DNA from: JANXVY01 sp040080145
Lineage (GTDB): Bacteria; Pseudomonadota; Alphaproteobacteria; Rhizobiales; Hyphomicrobiaceae
Length of the DNA stretch: 64,000 nt
NCBI GenBank assembly: GCA_040080145.1
Contig: JBEBJA010000028.1
Location: 7,790-71,789 of the forward strand
Direction: 5' to 3'
A model generated the notes under the pieces. The model made no database searches. It saw only the letters and a list, made by a program, of their open reading frames with translations, and was not told the DNA's origin. Of the stretch, positions 19,598-28,320 are shown in pieces (within the stretch, counting starts at the first letter, position 1; every line of letters starts with the position of its first letter). A program made the translations under genes and the position numbers.

Positions 19598-20377
19598 TCA
19601 TTTCGCAGCTTCGGGAGCGGCAGGAGCAAGCGACGCAGCCGGGTCGGCTGGTGTGGCAGCCGTTGCGGGGCCGATGGCGGCGGCAGGCGTAGGCCCTGGC
19701 GCATTGACGATTTCCGGGGCCGGTTTGGGAACCGGAAGCGCAGTGCAGACTTTGTCGATCCGGGCTTCAACAGCCTTGCGCGTTTCATCGCTGTTTGCAG
19801 ACCACGGCAGGAACGACAAGCGGGTCAGTCGGTCCAGTTCGTTGGTGAAGGTTGCGGCGCAGTCGAGCGTGAACTGGTGGAGTTCGGCCATGCGGCAAGC
19901 GTCGAGGACGGGCAAAGCGTGGCCGCCGGTCAGGCGCAGGTCATAGGCTTTGGTGAGGCAATGGTCGGTTGCAGTAAGGCCGGGCACGAGCAGGTCCTGG
20001 AACTGAGTTTCGAGCCGGGTGACACCCTTCTGGCCGGAGATGTCGCGGATCATGAAGATGTTGCGTTGGGTCTTTGTGTTCCAAGCGACGAAAGCCTCGT
20101 CATAGGCTCGCTTGCGATAACGCAGTTCGTCCAGTTCCGCGTTGCGCTTGATCGCCCACACGACCATGCCGGCACGTGTGCGGCGCTCGTAGACAAGGTC
20201 GGCGATGTTTTGGATGGCGGTGGTCTTCTTCTGGTAGGCGGAATAGGTCTGGGCAAGCCAGGCACCGACAACCGCCGTGACGAGGCCGTTGACGATGGCC
20301 GAGAGGATTGCGAATGCGACGAGCTGTTTACGGCCCAGTTGCGCGCCTTGGAGCAGCCCCATCCCGTATTTCGACAT
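19598..20377 (-). CDS. Hypothetical membrane-anchored protein (259 aa)
   Basis: One hydrophobic segment lies at about 19-42 (LVAFAILSAIVNGLVTAVVGAWLA), followed by a soluble domain rich in charged helices (about 45-210) with three Cys that might form disulfides if periplasmic, and a low-complexity Ala/Pro tail (about 215-259). I do not recognise the family. The ATG at 20377 is followed by a GMGLLQGAQLGRKQ N-terminus without a signal-peptide cleavage site, so it is probably a type II membrane protein. Confidence 0.7.
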   Translation of the reverse strand: MSKYGMGLLQGAQLGRKQLVAFAILSAIVNGLVTAVVGAWLAQTYSAYQKKTTAIQNIADLVYERRTRAGMVVWAIKRNAELDELRYRKRAYDEAFVAWNTKTQRNIFMIRDISGQKGVTRLETQFQDLLVPGLTATDHCLTKAYDLRLTGGHALPVLDACRMAELHQFTLDCAATFTNELDRLTRLSFLPWSANSDETRKAVEARIDKVCTALPVPKPAPEIVNAPGPTPAAAIGPATAATPADPAASLAPAAPEAAK

Positions 20378-20428
20378 TTAATCCCCCTGCCGAATTTAAC
20401 CCAGACTTCCGGTTCGTGCGCGTGGCCC

Positions 20429-20456
20429 CTGGATGACCGGGTCAAGCCCGGCCATG
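20429..20456. repeat. Short REP-like hairpin (CCGGGTCAAGCCCGG type)
   Basis: CCGGGTCAAGCCCGG forms a small hairpin inside GGATGA..CCAT, the unit often seen between alphaproteobacterial genes. A related string occurs at 44880. It lies between moaA and the downstream gene on the same strand. Confidence 0.6.
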
Positions 20457-20476
20457 GAGTGGGAGAGCTTCGGGAC

Positions 20477-21490
20477 CTAGCCCCCTGTGACACTCATGTG
20501 GCGGCTGACGGCGGGCTTTTTGGTCGAGCGGTCGATGATGAAATCGTGGCCCTTGGGCTTGCGGGAAATGGCTTCGGTGATGGCAACCTGGAGCGCGTCG
20601 TTGCTTGCCGGATGACTGCGCATCACACCGCGCAAGTCGGCAGCATCGTCCTGGCCTAAGCACATGAACAGCGTACCGGTACACGTCAGGCGGACGCGGT
20701 TGCAGCTTTCGCAGAAATTGTGGGTCAAGGGCGTGATGAAGCCGAGACGGCCGCCGGTTTCCTTGATGCGCACGTAGCGCGCCGGGCCGCCGGTACGGTA
20801 GGGGATGTCTTCGAGCGTGTAGCGGTCCAACAGACGGGCGCGCACGACGGAGAGAGGCAGATATTGGTCGGTCCGGTCGCCGTCGATGTCGCCGAGCGGC
20901 ATGGTTTCGATCAAGGTGAGATCCGCACCGCGATCATGGGCGAATTTCATCAGGTCTTCAATTTCGTGCTCGTTCACGTCCTTCAAGGCGACAGCATTGA
21001 TCTTGATGGCGAGTCCCGCCTTCTGCGCGGCGTCGATGCCATCAATCACGGTCTGGAAATCGCCCCAGCGGGTAATCTCCTTGAAGCGAACCGGGTCAAG
21101 CGTGTCGAGCGAGACGTTGATGCGGCGGACACCGCAGGCGAAAAGGTCAGCGGCGTGGGTCTTGAGCTGGCTGCCGTTGGTGGTCAGCGTCAGTTCTTCG
21201 AGCGCACCAGAATCGAGGTGGCGCGACAGGGCGCGGAACAGCCACATAATGTTCTTGCGGACCAGCGGTTCGCCGCCGGTAATCCGTAATTTGGTCACGC
21301 CTCGATCGACGAAGGCCGAACACAGCCGGTCGAGTTCTTCGAGCGAAAGCAGGTCCTTTTTGGGCAGGAACGTCATGTGTTCCGACATGCAATACACGCA
21401 CCGGAAGTCGCACCGGTCGGTAACCGACACGCGCAGATAGCTCACGTTGCGGCCAAAGGGGTCGATCATGTTGGAAGCGGGCAGGGTCAT
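20477..21490 (-). CDS. moaA: GTP 3',8-cyclase, molybdenum cofactor synthesis
   Basis: A 337-residue radical SAM enzyme that converts GTP to 3',8-cyclo-7,8-dihydro-GTP, the first step of molybdopterin synthesis. The N-terminal cluster motif is CDFRCVYC (C-x3-C-x2-C); the C-terminal cluster is FCESCNRVRLTCTG with a later Cys, and the protein ends in the conserved Gly-Gly needed for activity. The GGEPL motif is present. ATG 21490 (MTLPASNMIDPFGR) has AAGGACGAC upstream; the frame extends to 22060 but that part has no homology. moaC is not adjacent. Confidence 0.93.
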   Translation of the reverse strand: MTLPASNMIDPFGRNVSYLRVSVTDRCDFRCVYCMSEHMTFLPKKDLLSLEELDRLCSAFVDRGVTKLRITGGEPLVRKNIMWLFRALSRHLDSGALEELTLTTNGSQLKTHAADLFACGVRRINVSLDTLDPVRFKEITRWGDFQTVIDGIDAAQKAGLAIKINAVALKDVNEHEIEDLMKFAHDRGADLTLIETMPLGDIDGDRTDQYLPLSVVRARLLDRYTLEDIPYRTGGPARYVRIKETGGRLGFITPLTHNFCESCNRVRLTCTGTLFMCLGQDDAADLRGVMRSHPASNDALQVAITEAISRKPKGHDFIIDRSTKKPAVSRHMSVTGG

Positions 21491-21659
21491 GTCGTCCTTA
21501 TATCCGGCAAAAGTGCGGGAATTGGTCCGGTAGCAGGCAGAACGGCTTGTTATTTTTCGACGATTCACATTGCCATAAGACCGCCCGGGTGGTGTATCAT
21601 AAAGCAGGACCCAGGGAAGGGATAGTCCAGGTTGAGCGGCGTTTGAGGCGCGAATTACG

Positions 21660-22088
21660 ATGATGTCGATCCTGACGTTGGCACTGATGGTTCTCCTAGT
21701 TGCGACCATGAAGAACACTGGAGGGAAGCGGCCCGTGCGGCCAGCAAAAACTTCAGATAAGCGTGGCGATACGCTCATCCTCGGACGCGGCGTCAAATTG
21801 GGCGCTCCCGAGCATGATCCAGATTTTCCAGGCAAAGTGTCATACCGGCTGATGCAGGACAGGAAACTGCCAACAGCATCGCAGCGGGCATGGCGGCGGA
21901 TGGGTCGGCCATTCGGGTGGTTCACGCGGCGATTTTCAACGCCGAAGGTGGATGGCTCGGTTGCCGGGCGGCGGCCAAGCGCTGAATCGGTCGAGCTGCA
22001 GAATTTCCTCGATGCGCGCAACCGCGAGATTGCCCGTAGGAAGTCAGAAGATCCCTCCAAGCGCGGCCCCGAAGATACGTTACACTGA
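21660..22088 (+). CDS. Hypothetical protein with N-terminal hydrophobic segment (142 aa)
   Basis: The first 16 residues (MMSILTLALMVLLVAT) are hydrophobic and the rest is basic and hydrophilic, ending KSEDPSKRGPED. It may be a small membrane-anchored protein. GAGG lies about 12 nt before ATG-ATG. It starts 170 bp from moaA in the opposite direction. No family is recognised and the composition is Arg-rich, so a spurious frame is possible. Confidence 0.45.
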   Translation: MMSILTLALMVLLVATMKNTGGKRPVRPAKTSDKRGDTLILGRGVKLGAPEHDPDFPGKVSYRLMQDRKLPTASQRAWRRMGRPFGWFTRRFSTPKVDGSVAGRRPSAESVELQNFLDARNREIARRKSEDPSKRGPEDTLH

Positions 22089-22227
22089 ATATGGCCTCAC
22101 GCGCTAGTCGCGCTCCGGCCGTGGCGCAGCGAGCCGCAGGTCGCTTTGCTTCCCTCTCGCCTGATGGCGGGCTTGAGGGGACGGCGCTTTGGGCAACCTC
22201 CGACGGAACGGCCCTAAAGGGGAACTT

Positions 22228-22262
22228 GTAGGGCGCAATAGCAGCGCGGCGCATTGCGCCGT
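22228..22262. repeat. Short intergenic palindrome (GGGCGCAAT..ATTGCGCC)
   Basis: GGCGCAAT at 22232 and ATTGCGCC at 22253 are perfect inverted arms around a GC-rich 13-nt loop. The unit resembles common dispersed alphaproteobacterial intergenic repeats. It lies before the end of the convergent gene at 22319. Confidence 0.55.
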
Positions 22263-22318
22263 GGGTGGCACGCCCAAGCCGGTGCAATACGCGCACGCTT
22301 GCACCCTACCGGTCAAAC

Positions 22319-23341
22319 CTACACGATCAGCTGGACGATGTTTTTGTCGACGAGTTGTTTAAGCATGACGGCAGCGCCGCATTGCTGGGAGACGGCAGAC
22401 CCTGACCATTCGTTGTCGGCGATGAACTTGCCCTTCGTGTAGTGGTTGGAAAAACTCCACAGGTAGGGCGAGTTGGTGGCGTGGAGTTCGCGCGAGCGGA
22501 AACCGTTGTAGGTTTCGAGACGGAACAGCAGGCGTGCCAAATTCCAGTCCAGGTGGTCGGTGAACTTCTCATACGCGAGCGCGTCTTTGGCGCTGGTCTG
22601 CCAATCGTTCGGCGGGTTCCATTTCTCAGGCCGGCCAGCAGGCACCTGGACAGTGCGCTTGGACAGCGGATCGCCGTTATGAAGGTGGGCATCGAAGTTG
22701 AAACTGGCTTCGAGGGCATGGATCAGGCCGATGAAATACCAGGGTATACAGATCTCATCTTCGAGTTTTTCATATGACGCGCGATATTTGGCGTTGGTGA
22801 TCTTGGAGACATACCAGTCAACGGTCGATTGGTTTTCCGGCTTGACCTTGCAAGTGTCGAACAACTGGAGATAGCCGTCGCGATAAAGGGCGTAACGCTT
22901 GGAGGCATCGACGGTTTGCGCGTTGGCCGACGAAATCAGCCCACCCAACGAGAACGGAGCGGGTGTTTCGGCTTCAGACTTCTGGCGCGGCTGCTTTTCG
23001 CGGGCGTTGATGGCGTTGAGCAGGGCCTGGGCGCGCTTGATCATGCTTTTAGCAGCGTCGGCGTTGGTGCCAGACAGCACCGCAGGCTCGTCTATATCGT
23101 CGATGAAATCGACAATGGCGCGGACGATTTCCTTGAACGCGGGCGCATTATCGTCGGGGACAGAAACCTGGGCAACATTGATCCCGAGCTTGCGTGCTTC
23201 TTCAGACAACGCAGCAAGCTGCTTCCAATCGTCGATGCTTGGCTGGGCGAAAACACCATGCGTCAAAGCAAACGCGGCGGCAGCGCTCGCCGAAAATCCC
23301 AGGCCAAAACGGCGGCGGCTGACTAAGACTCGTCTTCCCAT
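22319..23341 (-). CDS. Exported lysozyme-like protein (COG5526 type)
   Basis: A 340-residue protein with a possible twin-arginine signal (SRRRFGLGFSASAAAAFAL) ending near residue 32. The C-terminal 190 residues contain the conserved set WYFIGLIHALEASFNF, HLHNGDPLSKRTVQVPAGRP and LFRLETYNGF, which I associate with the lysozyme-like COG5526 group; the Glu in HALEA would be the likely catalytic acid. The N-terminal 130 residues are helical and do not match a family I know. If active it would cut peptidoglycan outside the cytoplasm. It is divergent from the next exported hydrolase. Confidence 0.75.
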   Translation of the reverse strand: MGRRVLVSRRRFGLGFSASAAAAFALTHGVFAQPSIDDWKQLAALSEEARKLGINVAQVSVPDDNAPAFKEIVRAIVDFIDDIDEPAVLSGTNADAAKSMIKRAQALLNAINAREKQPRQKSEAETPAPFSLGGLISSANAQTVDASKRYALYRDGYLQLFDTCKVKPENQSTVDWYVSKITNAKYRASYEKLEDEICIPWYFIGLIHALEASFNFDAHLHNGDPLSKRTVQVPAGRPEKWNPPNDWQTSAKDALAYEKFTDHLDWNLARLLFRLETYNGFRSRELHATNSPYLWSFSNHYTKGKFIADNEWSGSAVSQQCGAAVMLKQLVDKNIVQLIV

Positions 23342-23533
23342 GCACGCAATCCCTCAGAACGCTTATAGGCATGTTATAGACCGTGACAGGCAGACCGGGA
23401 AGCCTGGGATTTCCAAAGCCGCACGCGAATGTTTGCCTGCTGTGCTATTTTTGGCCTGCCGCCCGCCGCTGAGGCCGATATAGTGACAGATGTCTTTGAA
23501 TTGGTGACTGCGAGACGCAAACGAGAGTGTGGC

Positions 23534-24544
23534 ATGGTCTCAAAACGTATTCGTGCGAACATTCGCGCCGCCGGGCTCTGGATGTCGGGCTGGAGGGTGG
23601 CAGGCTTTGGACTTGCCGCAAGTCTGGCGGTATGCGCCGGTTCTGCGAACGCGGCCGACAACGTGGTGCAAGGCATCGAAATCAAATCCTGGGGCTACCA
23701 GCTCCAAAACGATGAGACCACGGTCATCGCCAAGTCGCCCTATGATCTCGTCGTGATCGACTATCAGCGCGACCCCTCGCTAGGCGGGCCATTTAAGCCA
23801 GCTGAACTCGCGCAGATGAAAAAGAAGCCCGACGGCAGCCGCCGCTTCGTGATCGCCTATATCTCCATCGGCGAGGCAGAGAATTACCGCTACTATTGGG
23901 GCGACCGGAACTGGGGCGACGTCCGCAACCGCACACCGCTGATCGAAAAAGAAAATCCCGAGTGGGAAGGCAACCTTAACGTCAAGTACTGGGAACAGGA
24001 ATGGCAAAACCTGATCCTCAACGACGCCGATAGCTACATCAACCGGATCATGGATGCGGGCTTCGACGGCATCTATCTCGACAAGGTTGACATCGTTGAC
24101 GACTACCAAGGCAAAACGCCGGCCGGAACGGTCGCCAGCGACCTCATGATCCAGTTTGTGCGCAAGATTTCGACCGTCACCAAGATTCGCAACCCGAACT
24201 TCCTGACCATCGCACAGAACGCGGAAGGGTTACTTGACGACGACGTCTATCGCATGGCCATCGACGGCATCGGCAAGGAGAGCCTGCTCTACACACAGGG
24301 GTTCTTCGATCCCACGGTCACCTTCAAGGAGCCCACCCGCAACGACGCTGCATCCATCAAGGAATCCACGCGGCTGCTGTCCAAGTTGCGCGCCGACAAG
24401 AAGCTCGTTTTATGCGTCGAATATATCAACAAGCCGACACTGATACAGAAGGCGGCAACGGAACTCGGCGGGAACGGGTTCGTAGCCTATTTCGGGCCGC
24501 GCGACTTGACGTATCTATCCTATACGGAGGTTGCGACCAAATGA
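23534..24544 (+). CDS. Secreted putative glycoside hydrolase (TM1410/GH114-like)
   Basis: A 336-residue protein with an N-terminal signal peptide ending ANA-AD near residue 36. The mature part matches the TM1410/MJ1477 group related to GH114 endo-alpha-1,4-polygalactosaminidases: LVVIDYQRDPS, RFVIAYISIGEAENYRYYW, MDAGFDGIYLDKVDIVDD. In this TIM-barrel family acidic residues of the GEAE and YLDKVD motifs are thought to be catalytic. It may act on a galactosamine-type exopolysaccharide; substrate is not shown by the sequence. ATG 23534 is preferred over 23429 because it puts the signal peptide at the start. Confidence 0.8.
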   Translation: MVSKRIRANIRAAGLWMSGWRVAGFGLAASLAVCAGSANAADNVVQGIEIKSWGYQLQNDETTVIAKSPYDLVVIDYQRDPSLGGPFKPAELAQMKKKPDGSRRFVIAYISIGEAENYRYYWGDRNWGDVRNRTPLIEKENPEWEGNLNVKYWEQEWQNLILNDADSYINRIMDAGFDGIYLDKVDIVDDYQGKTPAGTVASDLMIQFVRKISTVTKIRNPNFLTIAQNAEGLLDDDVYRMAIDGIGKESLLYTQGFFDPTVTFKEPTRNDAASIKESTRLLSKLRADKKLVLCVEYINKPTLIQKAATELGGNGFVAYFGPRDLTYLSYTEVATK

Positions 24545-24660
24545 GGGGCGCGGGTGGTTGCGCCAAGTCAAAACATTCAGCCGCCGTTTAATATCAATGA
24601 GCTAGTCTGTATTGCGGTCATTACTTTTGGTTCTGATCGTCCCGTCTTTAGGAGGTTTGC

Positions 24661-24936
24661 TTGCGTAACCGTTTGATCGCCGCTGTTTTTGTAATTGCCG
24701 CGACGGCGGCAGGCGTTGCCCTGGCGCAGGACAAAGAGGCAGCGCCCGCTGCAGCACCGGCTCCATCGCCGTGCACAGATCTCGTAGAGGCGGAGTGCGC
24801 GAATGTTGCCGGTTGCGTATGGTTGCCCGGCTATAAGGTTGCGACGGGTGCAACCGTGATGGGCTATTGCCGCCCAGCGCCCAAGCCATTGACGGCGCGC
24901 CGCAAACCAGGCGCACCAGCAGAGCCGCAGCAGTAA
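24661..24936 (+). CDS. Small secreted Cys-containing protein (91 aa), TTG start
   Basis: TTG at 24661 is preceded by AGGAGG with ideal spacing, which decides the start. The product has a signal peptide (LIAAVFVIAATAAGVALAQ), a Pro/Ala linker, and a short core with four Cys (PCTDLVEAECANVAGCVW and GYC) likely paired in the periplasm, then a basic Pro-rich tail. No named family is recognised. It lies 117 bp after the GH114-like gene and about 100 bp before the TPR-cytochrome gene, on the same strand. Confidence 0.72.
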   Translation: MRNRLIAAVFVIAATAAGVALAQDKEAAPAAAPAPSPCTDLVEAECANVAGCVWLPGYKVATGATVMGYCRPAPKPLTARRKPGAPAEPQQ

Positions 24937-25037
24937 GCTGTTGACGCTGCGCATCTCGTTGATTTTGCGCAAGGTTGGGACGCAGGTCAGGACCTAGGAG
25001 TGGAGCTTCGTTCAAGCGCCGCTTCGGGAGCCTCGAC

Positions 25038-26051
25038 ATGAAATTTGGAAACGCTGGAATTGCCGTCGCGTTGCTGTTGGCCGCCGCAGGGACAGCGCAG
25101 GCGGAGATGCTCGACGACTGCCGTCAGGGACGCGATTCAGCACTACGTTTGCAAGCGTGCTCGGCAATCATCGCCACCCCGTCTGCGAGTTTGGAAGACC
25201 GGGCCACGGCCTTGCGCAATCGGGGCGCAGCGCGTCTCGATGCGGGAGCAGGCGATCTGGCGATTGCCGACTTCACCGAGGCACTGGCAATCAACCCGAA
25301 GGACGCCAACGCGCTGACGAGCCGTGGGCATGCCCGCGTGACGCGCGGCAACGAGGACGGGGCGATCGAGGACTTCAGCGCCGCGATTGCCCTGGTGCCG
25401 GGGTCGTCGTCGTATCTCATCAATCGCGGATATGCCTACACTGTGAAAGCCGCGGCGGTCCCGGCAGCGATAGATCTGGCGATTGCCGATTTCGAGGCGG
25501 CAATCGTGCTCAAACCCGAAAGCGCGAGCGCGTACAATCAGCGCGGGTTGGCGTGGCGCAAGAAGGGCGACCTCGACCGCGCAATTGCCGACTACACGAC
25601 GGCAATCGGGCACAATCCGGTGTATGCGCTCGCGTATAACAATCGCGGATATGCCTACGAGGCGAAGGGCGACAAGAGGCTCGCAAGCGAAGATTTCGTG
25701 CGTGCGCTGCTGCTGGACGGCAGTCTCGTTGGGGCATCGGCAGGCCTGAAGCGGATGGGCGGAACAGGGCCGCTGGCCAGCGAAAGCGATGCAATGGTTG
25801 CCAAAGGCAAGGCGCTGGTCGAAGCAAACTGCAGCCGGTGTCATGCGACGGGCGCGACGGGCGACAGCCCCAATCCCAAAGCGCCGTGGTTCAGGGCAAT
25901 CAGCCAGCGCCACCGGATGCTTGCCTTGCGCGAGCCGCTGTCGCGCGGGATCGCGGCGACGCACGACGAGATGCCGTCGTTCAAGTTTACCGATGCCGAC
26001 ATAGATACGATCATTGCCTACATCAACAGCCTTCCAGCGGCGAGCAAGTAG
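25038..26051 (+). CDS. Periplasmic TPR protein with C-terminal cytochrome c domain
   Basis: A 337-residue protein with a signal peptide (cut after AQA near 22), four to five tetratricopeptide repeats (about 55-235, e.g. GDLAIADFTEALAINPKDAN and DLDRAIADYTTAIGHNP), and a C-terminal class I cytochrome c domain with haem motif ANCSRCH near 265 and a likely distal Met in THDEMPSF. This should be a periplasmic haem protein whose TPRs bind a partner. ATG 25038 has GGGAG upstream. The fusion is unusual among bacterial cytochromes. The redox partner is unknown. Confidence 0.85.
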   Translation: MKFGNAGIAVALLLAAAGTAQAEMLDDCRQGRDSALRLQACSAIIATPSASLEDRATALRNRGAARLDAGAGDLAIADFTEALAINPKDANALTSRGHARVTRGNEDGAIEDFSAAIALVPGSSSYLINRGYAYTVKAAAVPAAIDLAIADFEAAIVLKPESASAYNQRGLAWRKKGDLDRAIADYTTAIGHNPVYALAYNNRGYAYEAKGDKRLASEDFVRALLLDGSLVGASAGLKRMGGTGPLASESDAMVAKGKALVEANCSRCHATGATGDSPNPKAPWFRAISQRHRMLALREPLSRGIAATHDEMPSFKFTDADIDTIIAYINSLPAASK

Positions 26052-26130
26052 GCCCCGCGCGTGGCATCCTGCGATGGATTTTGACGGGGAGAGGACGTAT
26101 TGCTTGAGGCTCAGGCAAGGGCATCAAGCA

Positions 26131-27126
26131 ATGCAAACGGAAACGATCAGCGTATTGGGTGGCGGGGCGTGGGGCACGGCGCTGGCGCAGGTGCAGGCAC
26201 GGCACAACCAGCGCGTGACGTTGTGGGCGCGCAATGCAGCCGCCGTACACGAGATCAACACGCACCACACCAACGCGGGTTATCTGCCGGGGTTTGCGCT
26301 GCATGAATGCCTGCTTGCAACGACGGACCTCGCCGAGGCGGCAAAGGCCGATATTATCCTGATGGTGGCACCTGCCCAGCAAGCGCGGTCGGTTGCCAGG
26401 CTGCTGCGGCCGTTGGTTCGTCCCCAAAGCGTCGTCGTCATCTGCGCCAAGGGCATCGAACAGCAGAGCGGACAGTTGCTGGGCCGGGTTCTGGGCGACG
26501 AGTTGCCGAGCGTTCAATTGGCGGTCTTGTCGGGGCCAGGGTTCGCGACCGACGTGGCGCGCGGATTACCGGCGGCGTTGACGCTCGCATGCAACGACGA
26601 AACGCTCGGGCGGGCGCTGGCGGAGCGGCTGAGCCATCCCGAATTCAGGTTGTATTGGTCGAGCGATACCGTGGGCGTGGAGCTTGGCGGGGCGGTCAAG
26701 AACGTGCTCGGGATCGCGGCGGGGATCCTCGACGGCAAGAAGCTGGGCGGCAGCGCGCATGCGGCGCTCGTGTCGCGCGGGTTTGCGGAGTTGCGGCGGC
26801 TGGGCGAGGCGCTTGGTGCGCGCGGCGATACGCTGATGGGGCTTTCGGGGCTCGGCGATCTCATTTTGACCTGCGGCAGTGCACAGTCGCGGAACATGTC
26901 GCTGGGGCGGGCGCTCGGCGAGGGGCAGCCGCTGGCGGATATTCTCTCAAGCCGGCGGGCGGTCACCGAGGGCGTTTATACGGCGGCGGCGGTCAAGCGG
27001 CTGGCGCGCGAGCACGGGATCGAGATGCCGATCTGCCGGGCGGTCGCCGATATTCTCGATGGCGCGGTCAGCGTGGATGGTGCGATCGCCGGGTTGTTGC
27101 AGCGCCCGTTGAAGGCGGAGGATTGA
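26131..27126 (+). CDS. gpsA: Glycerol-3-phosphate dehydrogenase [NAD(P)+]
   Basis: This 331-residue cytosolic enzyme reduces dihydroxyacetone phosphate to sn-glycerol 3-phosphate, the backbone for phospholipids. The Rossmann motif ISVLGGGAWGTALA is at 6-19. The KNVLGIAAGILDG motif near 190 contains the catalytic Lys, and GLGDLILTCGS and SRNMSLG are in place in the C-terminal domain. ATG 26131 was chosen because the Rossmann motif directly follows it; the upstream frame overlaps the cytochrome gene without homology. The usual neighbour tsaD is not present. Confidence 0.93.
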   Translation: MQTETISVLGGGAWGTALAQVQARHNQRVTLWARNAAAVHEINTHHTNAGYLPGFALHECLLATTDLAEAAKADIILMVAPAQQARSVARLLRPLVRPQSVVVICAKGIEQQSGQLLGRVLGDELPSVQLAVLSGPGFATDVARGLPAALTLACNDETLGRALAERLSHPEFRLYWSSDTVGVELGGAVKNVLGIAAGILDGKKLGGSAHAALVSRGFAELRRLGEALGARGDTLMGLSGLGDLILTCGSAQSRNMSLGRALGEGQPLADILSSRRAVTEGVYTAAAVKRLAREHGIEMPICRAVADILDGAVSVDGAIAGLLQRPLKAED

Positions 27127-27369
27127 GGGGGAGGGGAAGTTTGTGGCCGGAATTGCCTCAGCGATGTAGGGATCGGGACGACAGCGCCGGGGTGAGCGGC
27201 GTCCGCGTCAGCACAGTTTCATCCGTTGCGGACGTAGCCAGCCGGTCAATCGCGAACGATACCTGCGCAATGAGCTTAGTCTTGCGATTAGCTTGCCGGT
27301 GAGTAAGATAGTTCGAGCCCTAGTGGTGTTGTGTACCCAAAATGGCACGCGCAATAAGAGTGAGATGTC

Positions 27370-28320
27370 GTGGAGAATAAGTTTACGGACTTGGGGAGTC
27401 GCACCCAGATTCTGACGACTCCAACCCAAATGGGCTTGGCGGCCTATGTTTATAAGAATTACAATATACCGAAGCAATTCGTAAAGCCAGAAACTGTCTA
27501 TCATTATACCGATGCTGCTGGTTTTTTAGGAATTGTCACCAGTGGGCGGTTTTGGGCAACTAACGCTGATTTTCTGAACGATCCATCCGAAGCTACATTT
27601 GCGCTGGATGCTGTTGATGTATTTCTAACTGAATACTGTAAAACGCGGCCTGATGATGCGAATTTTGTAACGGAATGCAAGAAGCTGCTTAAAGTCAGAA
27701 GAGACGAAGCGCGATACGTCGTCAGCTTTTGCCAAGATGGTGATCTGCTTAGTCAATGGCGGGGTTACGGAAAATTTGGGGCTGGTTATGCCCTCGGTTT
27801 TTTTGCTGATCAGCTAAAATCCTCCCCAAAGGGTGGCATGTGTTATGAGGTGGATTATGGAACCCAGCAACTTGAATTAGCGTTGCGAGACGTTCTGGGT
27901 CTGTTACGGGAATACGCAAGTTCGCAAGGAGGGTATCGCGGGTCGCACTTTGAATTTTCTGAATCAGTGCGATATCTTACTCTCTCTATTAAGCATCCAA
28001 AGTTTCGTGAAGAGCGCGAAGTACGGCTTATTTTTCAGAGAGCGCTAGACCCCGCAATGCGAGACGGGAGAGATGAGCATCGCGGTGCGACTGTGCGATA
28101 TAGACCTCGCGGAGCTGATATTGTCGAATATCTTGACACTCCCGTCGCCTTTGCCGTGCCGCAATCAAAAGAATCCATACCTAAACTACCGCTTTGCAAG
28201 GTTATTGTTGGGCCGGGGGTTCAATTCAGCAACAACATAAATTCAATTAAAGCCCTTCTTTGCAGACACGGGTTTGAAAAAGTTGATGTCGCAGAATCTA
28301 AAGTGCCCTTCAGGACTTGA
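27370..28320 (+). CDS. DUF2971 domain-containing protein
   Basis: A 316-residue protein starting at GTG 27370. It has the DUF2971 pattern: VYHYTDAAGFLGIVTSG near 44-60, FWATNADFLNDPSEA near 62-76, YVVSFCQDGDLLSQWRGYG near 116-134, and KFREEREVRLIF near 218. The function is unknown; such genes are common in variable regions. It is much richer in A/T than gpsA and aroC and lies alone beside a repeat-rich stretch, which suggests recent transfer. It has no signal peptide and no membrane helix, so a cytoplasmic protein is expected. Confidence 0.83.
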   Translation: MENKFTDLGSRTQILTTPTQMGLAAYVYKNYNIPKQFVKPETVYHYTDAAGFLGIVTSGRFWATNADFLNDPSEATFALDAVDVFLTEYCKTRPDDANFVTECKKLLKVRRDEARYVVSFCQDGDLLSQWRGYGKFGAGYALGFFADQLKSSPKGGMCYEVDYGTQQLELALRDVLGLLREYASSQGGYRGSHFEFSESVRYLTLSIKHPKFREEREVRLIFQRALDPAMRDGRDEHRGATVRYRPRGADIVEYLDTPVAFAVPQSKESIPKLPLCKVIVGPGVQFSNNINSIKALLCRHGFEKVDVAESKVPFRT

